DNA of 64,000 bases from DATKPE01 sp035524335 (GCA_035524335.1 DATKPE010000038.1:101452-165451); one strand, 5' to 3'; numbered from the stretch's first letter, positions 1-8,987 are shown. Numbers and translations are program-made. The notes: generated by a model not told the origin, from the sequence alone.

Positions 1-869
1 AGCTTGTTCAGCTCCTCCATCGCCTTGTCGGCCACCTCTTTCGGCATCCCCGCGGCCTCGATCTGTTCTTTCAGCTTGGCGATTTCGGGGGAGAGGATTT
101 CATCCGCGCCCAGCTCGTCCTGCAGGATCCTCATCTGTTCCTGCAGAAAATACCTTTTTTGTGATTTCTGTATGCTCTCGTGCACCTTGGTGTCGATGTC
201 CTGTTCGATTTTCAGAACGTCGAGCGCCGAGGTGAGAATTCTGGCCAGTTCGAAGTACTGATCCTTCAACGATTCGCAGGCGAGCACTTTCTGTTTCGTT
301 TCGACCGTCTGGGTGATGTTCGCCGCGACATAGAAAAGACGGCGCAGAGGGTGGCGGATGTTTTCGAACGCCACGAGGACCTCGCTCGGAACCTCGCGGT
401 TGAGGTGAACGTACTCCGCGAACAGGGCGGAGACATGCCGCATCAGCGCGTCGACCTCGGGGGTGATCTCCGGAACCGTCCTGTGCACCGTCACCGTGGC
501 TTCCAGGAAATTATCGTTCTGCACGAAGGAGACGATCCTCGCCTGGACGACGCCGTCGACCAGAATTTTCATCAGGCCGTTCGGCAGTTTCATGATCTGG
601 ATGATCTTTGCGACCGTTCCGTCGCGGTAAATGTCATCCTCGCCCGGATCGTCTGTTCCCGCGTTCCGCTGGGCGGCCAGAAAAATGAATTTCTGCCGTT
701 CCAGCGCCTCGTTTGCCGCCCGGAGCGACGATTCGCGTCCGACCAGCACGGGGTAAATCATGAACGGAAATACCACCACGTCACGGAGCGGCAGAACCGG
801 CAGGAGGGTGGGGATCGGCTCGTTGGAGGAGATGTGATCTTCTGTTGTCTGAAGTTCGTCGGATTTCAT
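1..869 (-). CDS. lon: ATP-dependent protease Lon, N-terminal part (cut by window edge)
   Basis: Lon is a cytoplasmic AAA+ serine protease that degrades misfolded and regulatory proteins. Only the first 289 codons are here; the ATPase and Ser-Lys protease domains lie off the left edge. The visible part is the Lon substrate-binding domain: it opens with the hallmark LPLRDVVVFPFMIYPVLVGR near residue 25 and runs to about residue 200. It is followed by the helical linker with SQKRYFLQEQMRILQDELG, as in other Lon proteins. The start is the ATG at 869, about 55 bases below a good promoter. It is divergent from an M14 peptidase gene. Identification is firm; completeness cannot be judged. Confidence 0.95.
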   Translation of the reverse strand, partial: MKSDELQTTEDHISSNEPIPTLLPVLPLRDVVVFPFMIYPVLVGRESSLRAANEALERQKFIFLAAQRNAGTDDPGEDDIYRDGTVAKIIQIMKLPNGLMKILVDGVVQARIVSFVQNDNFLEATVTVHRTVPEITPEVDALMRHVSALFAEYVHLNREVPSEVLVAFENIRHPLRRLFYVAANITQTVETKQKVLACESLKDQYFELARILTSALDVLKIEQDIDTKVHESIQKSQKRYFLQEQMRILQDELGADEILSPEIAKLKEQIEAAGMPKEVADKAMEELNK

Positions 870-929
870 AGGCGTATGAAAAAAAATGCCCTGCGGCGGT
901 GGTTCTGCAGGACAGATGCGATGTGTCGA

Positions 930-960
930 AAAATATACGAAGAATGCGATCGGGATGCAA
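930..960 (-). promoter_or_regulatory. lon promoter
   Basis: On the minus strand TTGCAT (960-955) is followed after 17 bases by TATATT (937-932), continuing into TTTT-like sequence. This places transcription start near 925, about 55 bases before the lon ATG. No CIRCE or heat-shock operator was recognised. Confidence 0.6.
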
Positions 961-972
961 AACACAGCCGGA

Positions 973-1001
973 TTGGCGGCTCTCCCCGAATTTTGTATAT
1001 T
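973..1001 (+). promoter_or_regulatory. promoter of the M14 peptidase gene
   Basis: TTGGCG (973-978), 17 bases, TATATT (996-1001). Transcription would begin near 1008, only 20 bases before the ATG at 1028. This argues against any start codon further upstream. The -35 boxes of this promoter and the lon promoter are only 12 bases apart on opposite strands. Confidence 0.55.
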
Positions 1002-1027
1002 TGTCGGTTCACTTTCTCCTCGGCGGC

Positions 1028-2173
1028 ATGAAAACCTATTCGGAATTTGCGGACGAACTCTTTACGGTCCACCCCGGGATCCGGGTCGATCTCGGACCGG
1101 GACGGCATTTTTCACCCGAACAATTTCATACGGCGGTCGACCGCATCGCGTCGGCCATTCCGGCAGGCATACTCTCCGTCTCCCTCGCCGGAGAGTCGTA
1201 TGAACAGAGACCCATTCGTCTCTTTACGGTCGGCTCCGGCCCCGTCACGATATTTCTCTGGTCGCAGATGCACGGGGATGAATCGACGGCGACAGCCGCG
1301 ATTGCAGATATTCTGAAGTACATCGGTACAGGCGGCGGGAGGAGTGAAGTTGACCATCTGCTCTCGCGGACAACCATCCATTTTCTCCCGATGCTCAACC
1401 CCGACGGCGCCGCTCGGCGCCGCAGAAGAACGGCGCAGGACATCGATATGAACCGGGACGCCCTCGCCTTCCGTTCCCCCGAGGCGGTTCTCCTTAAAAA
1501 AGTCAGGGATGCTGCGAAACCGGCCTACGGGTATAACCTGCATGATCAGGAATTGAGCACGGTCGGGGAAACCCGCCGCCTTACGGCGCTGGCGCTCCTT
1601 GCGCCTGCGTTCGATGCTGCAAGGGGAGACAACGAGGTGCGGAGCAGGGCGAGACGCCTCTGCGCCGCGTTCGCCCGTGTTGCCGGCCGGTTCGCTCCCG
1701 GCGGACTTGCCCGGTACGACGACACGTTCGAACCGCGGGCGTTCGGGGATAACATGCAGAAGTGGGGCACGAGCACGATGCTCGTCGAATCGGGCCACGC
1801 ACCCGGCGATCCGGACAAGGAGTCGATCCGGCGGCTGAATTTTACCGGCATTCTCGCAACACTGTTCGGGATCGCCACCGGTGAACTGCTTCACGAACCG
1901 ACCGGACCGTACGATCTCCTTCCGCCGAATTTCAAGCGCGCGTACGACTGCATTATCCGGTCGGTTACCGTGGAGGACGACGGAAAAAGATTTACTGCGG
2001 ATCTGGGATTATCCGCGCAGGTCGATACACACTCCGAACCCCCTCTCCGGCTTGTCGACCTCGGCGATCTTCACACCTTCACCGCGATGGAAGAGATCGA
2101 CGGGCGGAAAAAATCCGTTCCCCGGTCCGCTCTGAAACTGGGTGAGCCGTTCGACCCCTCTCTGCCCGGCTGA
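1028..2173 (+). CDS. M14 family zinc carboxypeptidase
   Basis: Zinc metallopeptidase of the carboxypeptidase A (M14) family, 381 residues. The zinc-binding His/Glu pair is in MHGDEST (His82, Glu85) and the third ligand is the His in NLHDQ (about 172). Between them is the family stretch LNPDG...DMNRD, which binds the substrate carboxylate. The catalytic Glu is probably the one in LVESG. No signal peptide is visible, so the protein may be cytoplasmic; many relatives act on peptidoglycan or small peptides, and the substrate here is unknown. The frame is open upstream to 899, but the promoter at 973-1001 makes the ATG at 1028 the likely start. It is convergent with the Yip1-type gene. Confidence 0.85.
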   Translation: MKTYSEFADELFTVHPGIRVDLGPGRHFSPEQFHTAVDRIASAIPAGILSVSLAGESYEQRPIRLFTVGSGPVTIFLWSQMHGDESTATAAIADILKYIGTGGGRSEVDHLLSRTTIHFLPMLNPDGAARRRRRTAQDIDMNRDALAFRSPEAVLLKKVRDAAKPAYGYNLHDQELSTVGETRRLTALALLAPAFDAARGDNEVRSRARRLCAAFARVAGRFAPGGLARYDDTFEPRAFGDNMQKWGTSTMLVESGHAPGDPDKESIRRLNFTGILATLFGIATGELLHEPTGPYDLLPPNFKRAYDCIIRSVTVEDDGKRFTADLGLSAQVDTHSEPPLRLVDLGDLHTFTAMEEIDGRKKSVPRSALKLGEPFDPSLPG

Positions 2174-2179
2174 ATCGGT

Positions 2180-2941
2180 TTACTTCATTCCAAAACCGGT
2201 CAGCGCAACCAGAACGACCCATAAAGCCCAGAGGAGATACATCAATCCCAATCCTGTGCCGGCGGATTTCCCCGTCAGCCTGCTGACCGCTATGCCCAGG
2301 ACGCCGGTTTCCCACAACGTGAAAATGTTCACCGAACCGATCAGCCGGTCGCCGGTCTTCAGCGGATCATAGGATCCGAGAAATGCGAGCACGGGACCGG
2401 GGGTGGCGTAGATGGTATTAAGAAGATTCATCAGCAGGATCGTGATGATCGTTCCCAGAAGTCCTATCAGTGTGGTGAGGCCGAATGATTCGAGGAGTTT
2501 TCCGTAACCGACGGGCGTCTTCAACCCCAGACGGGTGATCAGCATCAGGAGAAGAGGGAGGCCGAAGAGTGTTGCGGACACGAGGAGAATCTGACCGCCT
2601 GCGCCAAAGATGAGAAAGAGAACCGGACCCGAGGATTCCATGCTGGAAGAGATCTGATCGAACTGCTGCTGGGTGAGTTGTCCCGAGGCGACCTTCTCCT
2701 TCATTGCGCGTTCCTGAATATCGAAAATCTGCTGGCGCAGTGCGGGGTTTGATAAGATGGCATACGTAGCGAGCACAGCCATGACAAGCATGAGGATATA
2801 CGGAATCAGCCAGGAAGAAGTCCGGGGAGGGGCGACGGAGATTTCGGAAAACAACTCCCCCGGGGCAGTAAAGACATTGACCGCCCTGGTCATAAACGAT
2901 GTGGGAGCAACTGTTTGCGGTTGAATTGCTGTTTCTTCCAT
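2180..2941 (-). CDS. Yip1-domain integral membrane protein
   Basis: 253-residue membrane protein with about five hydrophobic segments (around residues 45-65, 100-130, 145-175, 195-210 and 228-250), fitting the bacterial Yip1/YIPF domain family. The N-terminus is soluble and carries the family-type phrase NVFTAPGELFSEI. Function is not established for bacterial members. The start is well set: a strong ribosome site (GGAGG) lies seven bases ahead of the ATG at 2941. The gene is monocistronic, with its own promoter, and converges on the M14 peptidase gene with only six bases between stop codons. Confidence 0.75.
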   Translation of the reverse strand: MEETAIQPQTVAPTSFMTRAVNVFTAPGELFSEISVAPPRTSSWLIPYILMLVMAVLATYAILSNPALRQQIFDIQERAMKEKVASGQLTQQQFDQISSSMESSGPVLFLIFGAGGQILLVSATLFGLPLLLMLITRLGLKTPVGYGKLLESFGLTTLIGLLGTIITILLMNLLNTIYATPGPVLAFLGSYDPLKTGDRLIGSVNIFTLWETGVLGIAVSRLTGKSAGTGLGLMYLLWALWVVLVALTGFGMK

Positions 2942-2964
2942 GGTTCCTCCGTATTGTGTGCCGC

Positions 2965-2993
2965 AAAGTAGCGAAAAGAACGGGAAAATTCAA
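2965..2993 (-). promoter_or_regulatory. promoter of the Yip1-domain gene
   Basis: Minus strand TTGAAT (2993-2988), 17 bases, TACTTT (2970-2965), followed by G. It sits 24 bases before the ATG, giving a short leader that holds the GGAGG ribosome site. Confidence 0.5.
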
Positions 2994-3148
2994 GAGTATG
3001 CGCAAGTCTTGATTTTCACTCACCCCTTTGTTATTTTGCCGATCATAGTTGCGGCGCGATGACCGTTCCGGGCAGAATGCGGGGAAACGGTTGTTCCGGT
3101 TCATCAACATAACCCGATTGCGTTCCTGCAGCGATGTGAAATCCAGCG

Positions 3149-3709
3149 ATGCCTCAGCTCACGCCAGAAGATATCCGGAAACGATTCGAACAGTCGAGGG
3201 AGTTCAACGACCTGTTTGAAGCATTTGAAGAGGCCCTGCGGCTCGGCCTCCGGGATATCGAACTGTATCGGCTTCTCTTCTGGAACAGCGCGCTGACGCC
3301 CGACGAAGTGTGCATGTTCGGCGAAAAACTCGCGGCGGAATTCCCCGACCTCTCGTTCGATGTCTATATGTGGCTCGCGAGCGTCTTCAACGTCACCTAC
3401 GCAATGTACGATAATTACGATCTGGCCTTTCGCTACTACCGGAAAGCGGCCGCCGCAAAGCCTGCCTCCTCCGATCCGTACCTCAGGATCTCCGAATGCT
3501 ATGAACCGGATCTCAACATCCCGCCGCTCGATGCGATCATCCATTTTCTGAAGGCGGGGGCGCCAGGGCTCGAACAGCCGAAACCGGTGTTCGAAAAGCT
3601 TGCACATTTCTACGACCTCCGCGGCAATGATGAAATGAGCTCCTACTTCCGCCGCCGCGCCGAAGAATCATCCCCGCCACCCGGACCTGATCCGCTCCCG
3701 CCCCAATGA
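3149..3709 (+). CDS. TPR-like helical protein of unknown function
   Basis: 186 residues, mostly helical, with repeat-like segments such as ALRLGLRDIELYRLLFWNSA and YDLAFRYYRKAAAAKPASSD. The latter matches the tetratricopeptide (TPR) pattern, so a protein-binding scaffold is likely. No signal peptide or membrane segment is visible, so it should be cytoplasmic. The C-terminus ends in a Pro-rich tail. There is no clear ribosome site. It is the first gene of a tight plus-strand group: its stop overlaps the start of the EamA transporter (ATGA), suggesting translational coupling. Partner and role are unknown. Confidence 0.6.
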   Translation: MPQLTPEDIRKRFEQSREFNDLFEAFEEALRLGLRDIELYRLLFWNSALTPDEVCMFGEKLAAEFPDLSFDVYMWLASVFNVTYAMYDNYDLAFRYYRKAAAAKPASSDPYLRISECYEPDLNIPPLDAIIHFLKAGAPGLEQPKPVFEKLAHFYDLRGNDEMSSYFRRRAEESSPPPGPDPLPPQ

Positions 3710-4638
3710 ACAGGCTGAAGGGGTACGCCTTCATTCTCGGGGCTACGCTGTTCTGGGGAGTCGCCGCCACCGCCGCAAAATTTCTCTTCACGAGGAACTA
3801 CGATACCCTCGTCCTGGTCCAGATGCGGATGACCATCTCGTGTCTCCTCCTCCTCGCCTGGTTTGTCCTCTTCAAAAGAAAGTTTCTCGCCGTGAAGGCC
3901 CGAGATCTCTGGCATTTCGCGGCACTCGGTCTCATCGGCGGCGCCGGATCCAATTTCACCTATTATTTTACGATCCGGCAGACAAATGTGGCCACCGCAA
4001 TTCTCCTCCAGTATCTTGCGCCGCTCCTGGTGCTCCTCTGGGCGGCGGTCAGCGGGGAAGAGAAGCTGACGAAGGCCAAACTGGCCGCCGGCGCCGTTTC
4101 CCTCGCCGGGTGTTACCTCGCGATCGCCGGAAGAGATTTTTCCGTTCTCAGCATCAACCGCCTCGGGCTGGTGAGCGGGCTCGCATCGGCATTCTGCTGG
4201 GGATTCACGAATGTGTTCCTGCGGCATCTGGTGAAGCGGTACAATGTCTGGACCTGCCTGCTGTATGCCTTCATCTTTTCGTCGCTCCTCTGGATTGTCA
4301 TCAATCCGCCCTGGAAGATTGCGGCCGCGGGGTACGACGCCCGGACGTGGGGGACGTTCCTGGTATTTGCGGTCATCTCGATCCTTATCCCGCATTCGCT
4401 CTATTTCGGTGGCATCCGGTATCTCACGGCGTCCCGTGCCATCATCACCGCGACGTTCGAGCCGATCGTCGCCATCGCTTCGTCCTTCGTCATTCTGGGG
4501 GAATCGCTCGCTCCGGTTCAGATTGCCGGAGCGGTGCTGGTCGTCAGTGCGATCGCCATCCTTCAGATCAGGCATGGGTCGGAGCCGGATACCGGCGGAG
4601 CGGCGGTGACACCCGTCGGGCATTCGGTGGCGGAGTAG
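3706..4638 (+). CDS. EamA/DMT-family transporter
   Basis: 310-residue inner-membrane protein with ten predicted hydrophobic helices in two EamA repeats, the drug/metabolite transporter (RhaT/YdcZ-like) fold. The first helix carries LGATLFWGVAATAAKFLF and the second repeat starts near residue 153 with SGLASAFCWGFTNVFLRHLV. Such carriers move small metabolites such as amino acids or sugars; the substrate cannot be read from sequence. The start ATG overlaps the TPR gene stop by four bases, and the stop lies three bases before trmH. A second EamA gene is at 46123. Confidence 0.85.
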   Translation: MNRLKGYAFILGATLFWGVAATAAKFLFTRNYDTLVLVQMRMTISCLLLLAWFVLFKRKFLAVKARDLWHFAALGLIGGAGSNFTYYFTIRQTNVATAILLQYLAPLLVLLWAAVSGEEKLTKAKLAAGAVSLAGCYLAIAGRDFSVLSINRLGLVSGLASAFCWGFTNVFLRHLVKRYNVWTCLLYAFIFSSLLWIVINPPWKIAAAGYDARTWGTFLVFAVISILIPHSLYFGGIRYLTASRAIITATFEPIVAIASSFVILGESLAPVQIAGAVLVVSAIAILQIRHGSEPDTGGAAVTPVGHSVAE

Positions 4639-4641
4639 GCG

Positions 4642-5220
4642 ATGACGGAACGGCGGCGTGAAAAACTTCTCGGGGTTATCCGCAGGCGTCAGCCGACGCT
4701 CACCGTGGTCATGGAGGATATCCATGATCCCCACAACGTCAGCGCCGTTCTCCGCTCCGCCGACGCGGCCGGCGTCATGGAGGTACAGCTTCTCTACACC
4801 CGGGAAAAGTTTCCGCGTCTCGGGAAAAAAAGCTCCGCGAGCGCCGTCAAGTGGGTGGCACGGAGGAAATTCGGCACGGTGAAGGAGTGTTACGACACGC
4901 TCCGCGCAGAGGGGTTCACGATCTATGCGACGCGGCTGGCCGGCGAAGCCAGGTCGCTCTTCGATCTTGATCTGACGGGGAGGGTGGCGCTGGTCTTCGG
5001 GAATGAGCACCGCGGCGTGTCGGATGAAGCGGCGGAACGGGCGGACGGCCTTCTGCTCATTCCGATGAACGGCATGATTCAGAGCCTGAATGTGTCGGTG
5101 GCCTGCGCCGTCTGTCTCTATGAGGCTCTGCGCCAGCGGACGCAGAAGGGAATGTATCGCGTACCCCAGCTGGATGAACCTGCGGTGGCGGCCCTTCTCG
5201 ACCGGTGGTCGCGGCCCTGA
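4642..5220 (+). CDS. trmH: tRNA (guanosine-18-2'-O)-methyltransferase TrmH
   Basis: SPOUT-class methyltransferase that uses S-adenosylmethionine to methylate the ribose of G18 in tRNA. All three knot motifs are visible: NVSAVLRSADAAGV near residue 33, VALVFGNEHRGVS near 115 and LLIPMNGMIQSLNVSVACAV near 137. The N-terminus (RRRQPTLTVVMEDIHDPHN) is the form typical of TrmH rather than RlmB. Length (192) is close to the E. coli enzyme without its C-terminal extension. It is the last gene of the TPR-EamA-trmH operon and is convergent with the EF-hand-like gene. Confidence 0.88.
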   Translation: MTERRREKLLGVIRRRQPTLTVVMEDIHDPHNVSAVLRSADAAGVMEVQLLYTREKFPRLGKKSSASAVKWVARRKFGTVKECYDTLRAEGFTIYATRLAGEARSLFDLDLTGRVALVFGNEHRGVSDEAAERADGLLLIPMNGMIQSLNVSVACAVCLYEALRQRTQKGMYRVPQLDEPAVAALLDRWSRP

Positions 5221-5232
5221 AGGCGTGGCCGG

Positions 5233-6057
5233 TCAGCGGCGTTTACGTCCGGCGAGCTGTTCCGGCTTGATCTTGCACCGGGCCACCGCCTCATTGATCA
5301 TATGAAGTATCGACGTCTTTTCCCTGAAGTAGGCGGCGTCGATGTTGCCGGGAGGTTTGCCCACCGGGCGATAGGGAACCGCCGTCGGACGGGAGGGAAT
5401 CGAATCATACACATCGGTGAGATCGCCGTTGAATCCGCGGACGTCGTCGAAGACGCCGTTGAATCCACTGCTCCTCACGAGAATCCTGCGTTTTACCCAA
5501 TCGCGGGAGGAATCCAGATCGACATTCACCGCGGCGTCGACCTTTCCGTCAAAATTATCGTCTGCGATGTGGTTGAAGATCATTTTGCAGTGTCCAAGGT
5601 AATATTCCATTTCGTCGCGGGAGAGGGGCTGGCCGCGGCGCGGGAACGTGGGGGGCATGTCGGCTCCCTCGAACGGGCCGGCACCGCCGAGGAGGGCGAC
5701 GTAGTCGACTTTTCCATCCCGGTTCCTGTCAAAAATATATCCCCAGGTGGACACCTTGCCCGTGCTCGGATGGCCGCTCCTGTCGAAGTCGAGGATCAGC
5801 GAGATATCCTTCGCCGGATCGGTGATCGGCGCGGCAGTGATCGCCGCGATCCGTGCGATATCTTCTCCCTTGAATCCTATCAGGGTGACGTAGAACTGTC
5901 CGACCATGTGCCGGCAGATGATTTCGGGAATCTTGTCTGTTGCCGCGAAGACGGTGCAGGAGTCGGCGTAGTGATAGAACGTGAGGATGGTTTCCTGCTG
6001 TCCGCAAAGGGCGGCGGGAAGACAGAAGAACAGGAGAATGCCGGCGATCAGTTTCAT
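5233..6057 (-). CDS. exported protein with EF-hand-like Asp-rich loops
   Basis: 274 residues with a clear signal peptide (LIAGILLFFCLPAALCGQQ), so secreted or periplasmic. Two short acidic loops, DRNRDGKVDY and DDNFDGKVDA, look like the calcium-binding loops of EF-hand or dockerin-type repeats; a further DLDSSRD follows the second. No enzyme domain was recognised. The reading frame extends to an ATG at 6132, but that falls inside the likely promoter, and the signal peptide starts cleanly at 6057, so I use 6057. The ribosome site is weak. It lies downstream of a lipoprotein and an M2 peptidase lipoprotein on the same strand. Confidence 0.65.
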   Translation of the reverse strand: MKLIAGILLFFCLPAALCGQQETILTFYHYADSCTVFAATDKIPEIICRHMVGQFYVTLIGFKGEDIARIAAITAAPITDPAKDISLILDFDRSGHPSTGKVSTWGYIFDRNRDGKVDYVALLGGAGPFEGADMPPTFPRRGQPLSRDEMEYYLGHCKMIFNHIADDNFDGKVDAAVNVDLDSSRDWVKRRILVRSSGFNGVFDDVRGFNGDLTDVYDSIPSRPTAVPYRPVGKPPGNIDAAYFREKTSILHMINEAVARCKIKPEQLAGRKRR

Positions 6058-6103
6058 CTGGATGATTTCCGCAGGGTGATGTCTAAATTTTTCCTTTTTC
6101 TGG

Positions 6104-6132
6104 ATACTACGAAACCGGCGGATCAGATTCAA
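6104..6132 (-). promoter_or_regulatory. promoter of the EF-hand-like gene
   Basis: Minus strand TTGAAT (6132-6127), 17 bases, TAGTAT (6109-6104). It predicts a start near 6097 and a leader of about 40 bases. This supports the shorter start codon at 6057. Confidence 0.45.
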
Positions 6133-6192
6133 GCTTTCGTCAGTGCGGCGTTGCCGGAGATCCGCCAGCCCGTACGTTCGCCGGGGAGAATG

Positions 6193-7092
6193 TCAGCGCG
6201 GCGCCGGCGCCGGAAAGGAGTTCGCCGCCGGCTGGAGGCTGTGAAATGATGTGCAGTGAAATTCCTCATGCATGTCGACGGTCCCGATTCCTCCCGGATG
6301 ATCGGCGGTCGCTACGATGAGGTGAGAGGTGAACAGGCGCTGCATCACGCCGGACGGACCGACCAGTTCGGTTCCGCTGATCGTCGTATCCCAGATTCCA
6401 TCGTTATTCATATCCCACGACCACTGCACAGTGCTCACAGGCACATCTCCCGAGCCGAGGAGGAACACTGCGAACTCGGTGACTTTTTTGTGAATTCGCC
6501 ATCCGGGAGGATATGCCGGCGTCCGGTAGTCCCATTCCGCGCCGGGGCTGAGCGGGTAGACGTACGACTTCACCGGTCCCTGTTCGAACGTCACGACGGC
6601 AGAATCGTCGGTGAAATTCACTGCGCGGTCGCCGTTTTCCAGGTAGCGCGATATTTCCTGCGCAGAGGCGAAACTCCTGTTGCCGATGCGGAATCTGTAT
6701 CCTGGAGACGATTCCTGCCCCGGGGAAATCAGCACCGGCGGGAATGAATAGGCGCGGTAAAAAAGCGAGTCGCCCAGCGGTTCATAGTAGGAATGTCCGG
6801 TCACTGAATCCTGTCCGTCGGTTTCGCTGGATCGGAATGCCCACATCGTGATGCCGTCGATACGAGCCGTTCCCTCACATTGAACGGTAGCGACGGGCAG
6901 ATAGGCGATCGAATCGAAAAATGTGGCGCCGGGAACCGACGGGACGAAATTGGCGAACCAGATGCGATGGGAGTACGACCACATATTGCCGGCGCCGAGG
7001 GGAAAGCGCATGGCGACGAACGATTGGTCGCTGAGGGGCAGACAGGAGGAGACAAGGCAGATCAGACAGAGCTGCAGCACCCGCGTTTTCAT
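6193..7092 (-). CDS. predicted lipoprotein, unknown function
   Basis: 299 residues. The N-terminus LQLCLICLVSSCLPLSD is a lipoprotein signal peptide with the modified cysteine most likely in VSSC. The mature part has no domain I recognise. It is rich in aromatic and beta-prone segments and contains SWDMNNDGIWDTTISGTE, an Asp-rich loop like those in its downstream neighbour. A strong ribosome site (GGAGG) lies ahead of the ATG at 7092. It follows the M2 peptidase gene by 27 bases and is probably co-transcribed with it; both would be anchored in the envelope. Confidence 0.6.
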   Translation of the reverse strand: MKTRVLQLCLICLVSSCLPLSDQSFVAMRFPLGAGNMWSYSHRIWFANFVPSVPGATFFDSIAYLPVATVQCEGTARIDGITMWAFRSSETDGQDSVTGHSYYEPLGDSLFYRAYSFPPVLISPGQESSPGYRFRIGNRSFASAQEISRYLENGDRAVNFTDDSAVVTFEQGPVKSYVYPLSPGAEWDYRTPAYPPGWRIHKKVTEFAVFLLGSGDVPVSTVQWSWDMNNDGIWDTTISGTELVGPSGVMQRLFTSHLIVATADHPGGIGTVDMHEEFHCTSFHSLQPAANSFPAPAPR

Positions 7093-7119
7093 GACAACCT
7101 CCGGAAAAGTTCCGATCGG

Positions 7120-8805
7120 TTACTCTTTTGTCAGAGGGTGAGAATCCTCGATTCCGAGCCTGCGGAGGTATGCGCCCGGTTCGAGCGATTTACCGGTGGC
7201 GTTCCGGATGCGCTCGGTCCACTCAAGGAGCTCTCCGCTCTCGTACAGATTCCTGATCATGAACTCTGCCAGACCGGTCTCCGTGGATTTGTCGGCGCCG
7301 AATTTGTCGGTCAGCGCTTCCTGGAGCTGTGTGGCGATCATCCCGGCGAGGATGTAGTTTTGATAGTAACAGGGGTAGGAAACATACCAGATGGAGGAGG
7401 CGAGCTGATGCGGTTCGTCGCCGTCGAGGTCGACGAGAAGATACTTTTTGAATGCCTGCCGTTCCAGAGCAGCGAGGTCCTGGTCGGGGTTTTTATACAT
7501 TTCATATTCGATGAAAAAATCTTTCAGGAGACGGCGGAGCCGGTAGAGGGAGGGAAGGCTCCTTCCCTTCATATACTTCTCGATCTGTTTGGGTGTCGCA
7601 TCGGTGAAAGTCGCGAGCCAGACCGAGTCGTCGGTGAACTCTCCGTGCATGTCGGCGACGCCTTCCTCGAAACCGGCGCACTGGGCGCCGGGAATCCATT
7701 CATATCCCTTCAGGATCGGATATTCGGTGTTCGTATTGACCGCCTTCAGGGAATGCCCGTATTCGTGGTATGCGACGCCGTAAAAACCCTTTCCCTTGAC
7801 CGGATTGACGAGAAACCTCGAGTCGGTCGGTATTTTTATCGCGAGACTCAATCCGCCGTACGGAATGTCCTTTACCACTTCTCTGATCGGAAGAGAATCT
7901 ACGGGGAAGCCGATCCCCTTTTCAAACCGGTGGATCGAGGTGAAAACGGAATCGGGGGAAAAATACTTGTCGGGGAGCGAGACCGCTTCCTTGAGCACGT
8001 AATCGAAATCCCAGGGGCCGAACTTTTTGATGCGGAATTTCTTCTCGGAGGTCCGGAGAAAGCTTTCGAACGAGGGGCGGGTCTGCTCTTCCAGGAACGC
8101 GAGGGTCCTGACCAGCCATTGCTCGTCGATGGCATGAAGGTGCAGGCTGAGTGAATAGTAATTGGGGAAGCCGAACGCTCGTGCTTTTGCGTTCCGGAGG
8201 CGAACCAGACCGCGGAGCTCCTCGAGCGCTTTTGCGGAGAGCTGGGAAGGTACCCGCCAGAGTTTGTGACGGACGGCGGCGTTTTTTTCCAGCCGGAGTT
8301 TGTTGCTGACTTCCGCCCGCGTTGTCCGCTTTCCCCCCGCCATGAAGGTGAAATTGGTCATCTCCTGCTGGAGGAAGTTTTCACGCGTTGCGATATCGGT
8401 GTCTGCATAGACGCCGCCGCCGATGAAACACCGGTTCCAGAGTTCCAGCCGTCGGGCCAGCACCTTATCGGCGAGCGAGGGAGCTTTGCGGAGCCATTCG
8501 GCGATAATCGCCCGGGAAGCGGAGTCGAGAAAAATTCCTGAAAATTCCTTTTTTGCCTGATCGAGATCGTATGGGGCCTCTCCGGAATAGCAGTTCCAGT
8601 TGGCGATTCCCATGTTGATGCAGGCTTTTTCGTATTTCTTCTCGAGAGAATCGAGGAACGGGAGGAGTTCGTTCTTGGTCGAGATGGTCTGCGGGGCCGG
8701 CGGAGCCGGCTGCTGCTGTTTGCCGGACTGTTTCATACAGGATTCCACGAAAAAAAGAGATATGAGAGAGAGAAGGGGGATGATATGGCGCGGACGAAAG
8801 AGCAT
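7120..8805 (-). CDS. M2-family (ACE-like) metallopeptidase, lipoprotein
   Basis: 561 residues. The N-terminus (LISLFFVESC) is a lipoprotein signal with Cys23 as the likely anchor, followed by a Gln/Pro-rich linker. The zinc site is HEYGH at 347-351, with the third ligand Glu in AGFEEGVADM about 30 residues later. That spacing and the GF-E---AD pattern match peptidase family M2 (angiotensin-converting-enzyme-like) rather than M3. Relatives are dipeptidyl carboxypeptidases; the native substrate is unknown, but an envelope role in peptide breakdown is likely. It is first in a minus-strand group with a predicted lipoprotein. Confidence 0.8.
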   Translation of the reverse strand: MLFRPRHIIPLLSLISLFFVESCMKQSGKQQQPAPPAPQTISTKNELLPFLDSLEKKYEKACINMGIANWNCYSGEAPYDLDQAKKEFSGIFLDSASRAIIAEWLRKAPSLADKVLARRLELWNRCFIGGGVYADTDIATRENFLQQEMTNFTFMAGGKRTTRAEVSNKLRLEKNAAVRHKLWRVPSQLSAKALEELRGLVRLRNAKARAFGFPNYYSLSLHLHAIDEQWLVRTLAFLEEQTRPSFESFLRTSEKKFRIKKFGPWDFDYVLKEAVSLPDKYFSPDSVFTSIHRFEKGIGFPVDSLPIREVVKDIPYGGLSLAIKIPTDSRFLVNPVKGKGFYGVAYHEYGHSLKAVNTNTEYPILKGYEWIPGAQCAGFEEGVADMHGEFTDDSVWLATFTDATPKQIEKYMKGRSLPSLYRLRRLLKDFFIEYEMYKNPDQDLAALERQAFKKYLLVDLDGDEPHQLASSIWYVSYPCYYQNYILAGMIATQLQEALTDKFGADKSTETGLAEFMIRNLYESGELLEWTERIRNATGKSLEPGAYLRRLGIEDSHPLTKE

Positions 8806-8856
8806 GACTATGGTAATGACCGTCGGAAGAAGCGGCAGTGAACGGATGCGGTTGGT

Positions 8857-8884
8857 AAGATACGGAAATATTTCTTGAAATCAA
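8857..8884 (-). promoter_or_regulatory. promoter of the M2 peptidase gene
   Basis: Minus strand TTGATT (8884-8879), 16 bases, TATCTT (8862-8857). It gives a leader of about 45 bases before the ATG at 8805. Confidence 0.45.
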
Positions 8885-8987
8885 TCCGGAGAGATGAGCA
8901 CTGCCTTGGACGTCGGCCGATGTGATGTCCGCCGGTAAGAGATTGAAAATACAGGACGATCCCGCCGCGGCGGATTGCCCGATCTTC

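Noticed and set aside
899..1027. Upstream start for the M14 peptidase
   Set aside because: It would place the start codon before the promoter at 973-1001.
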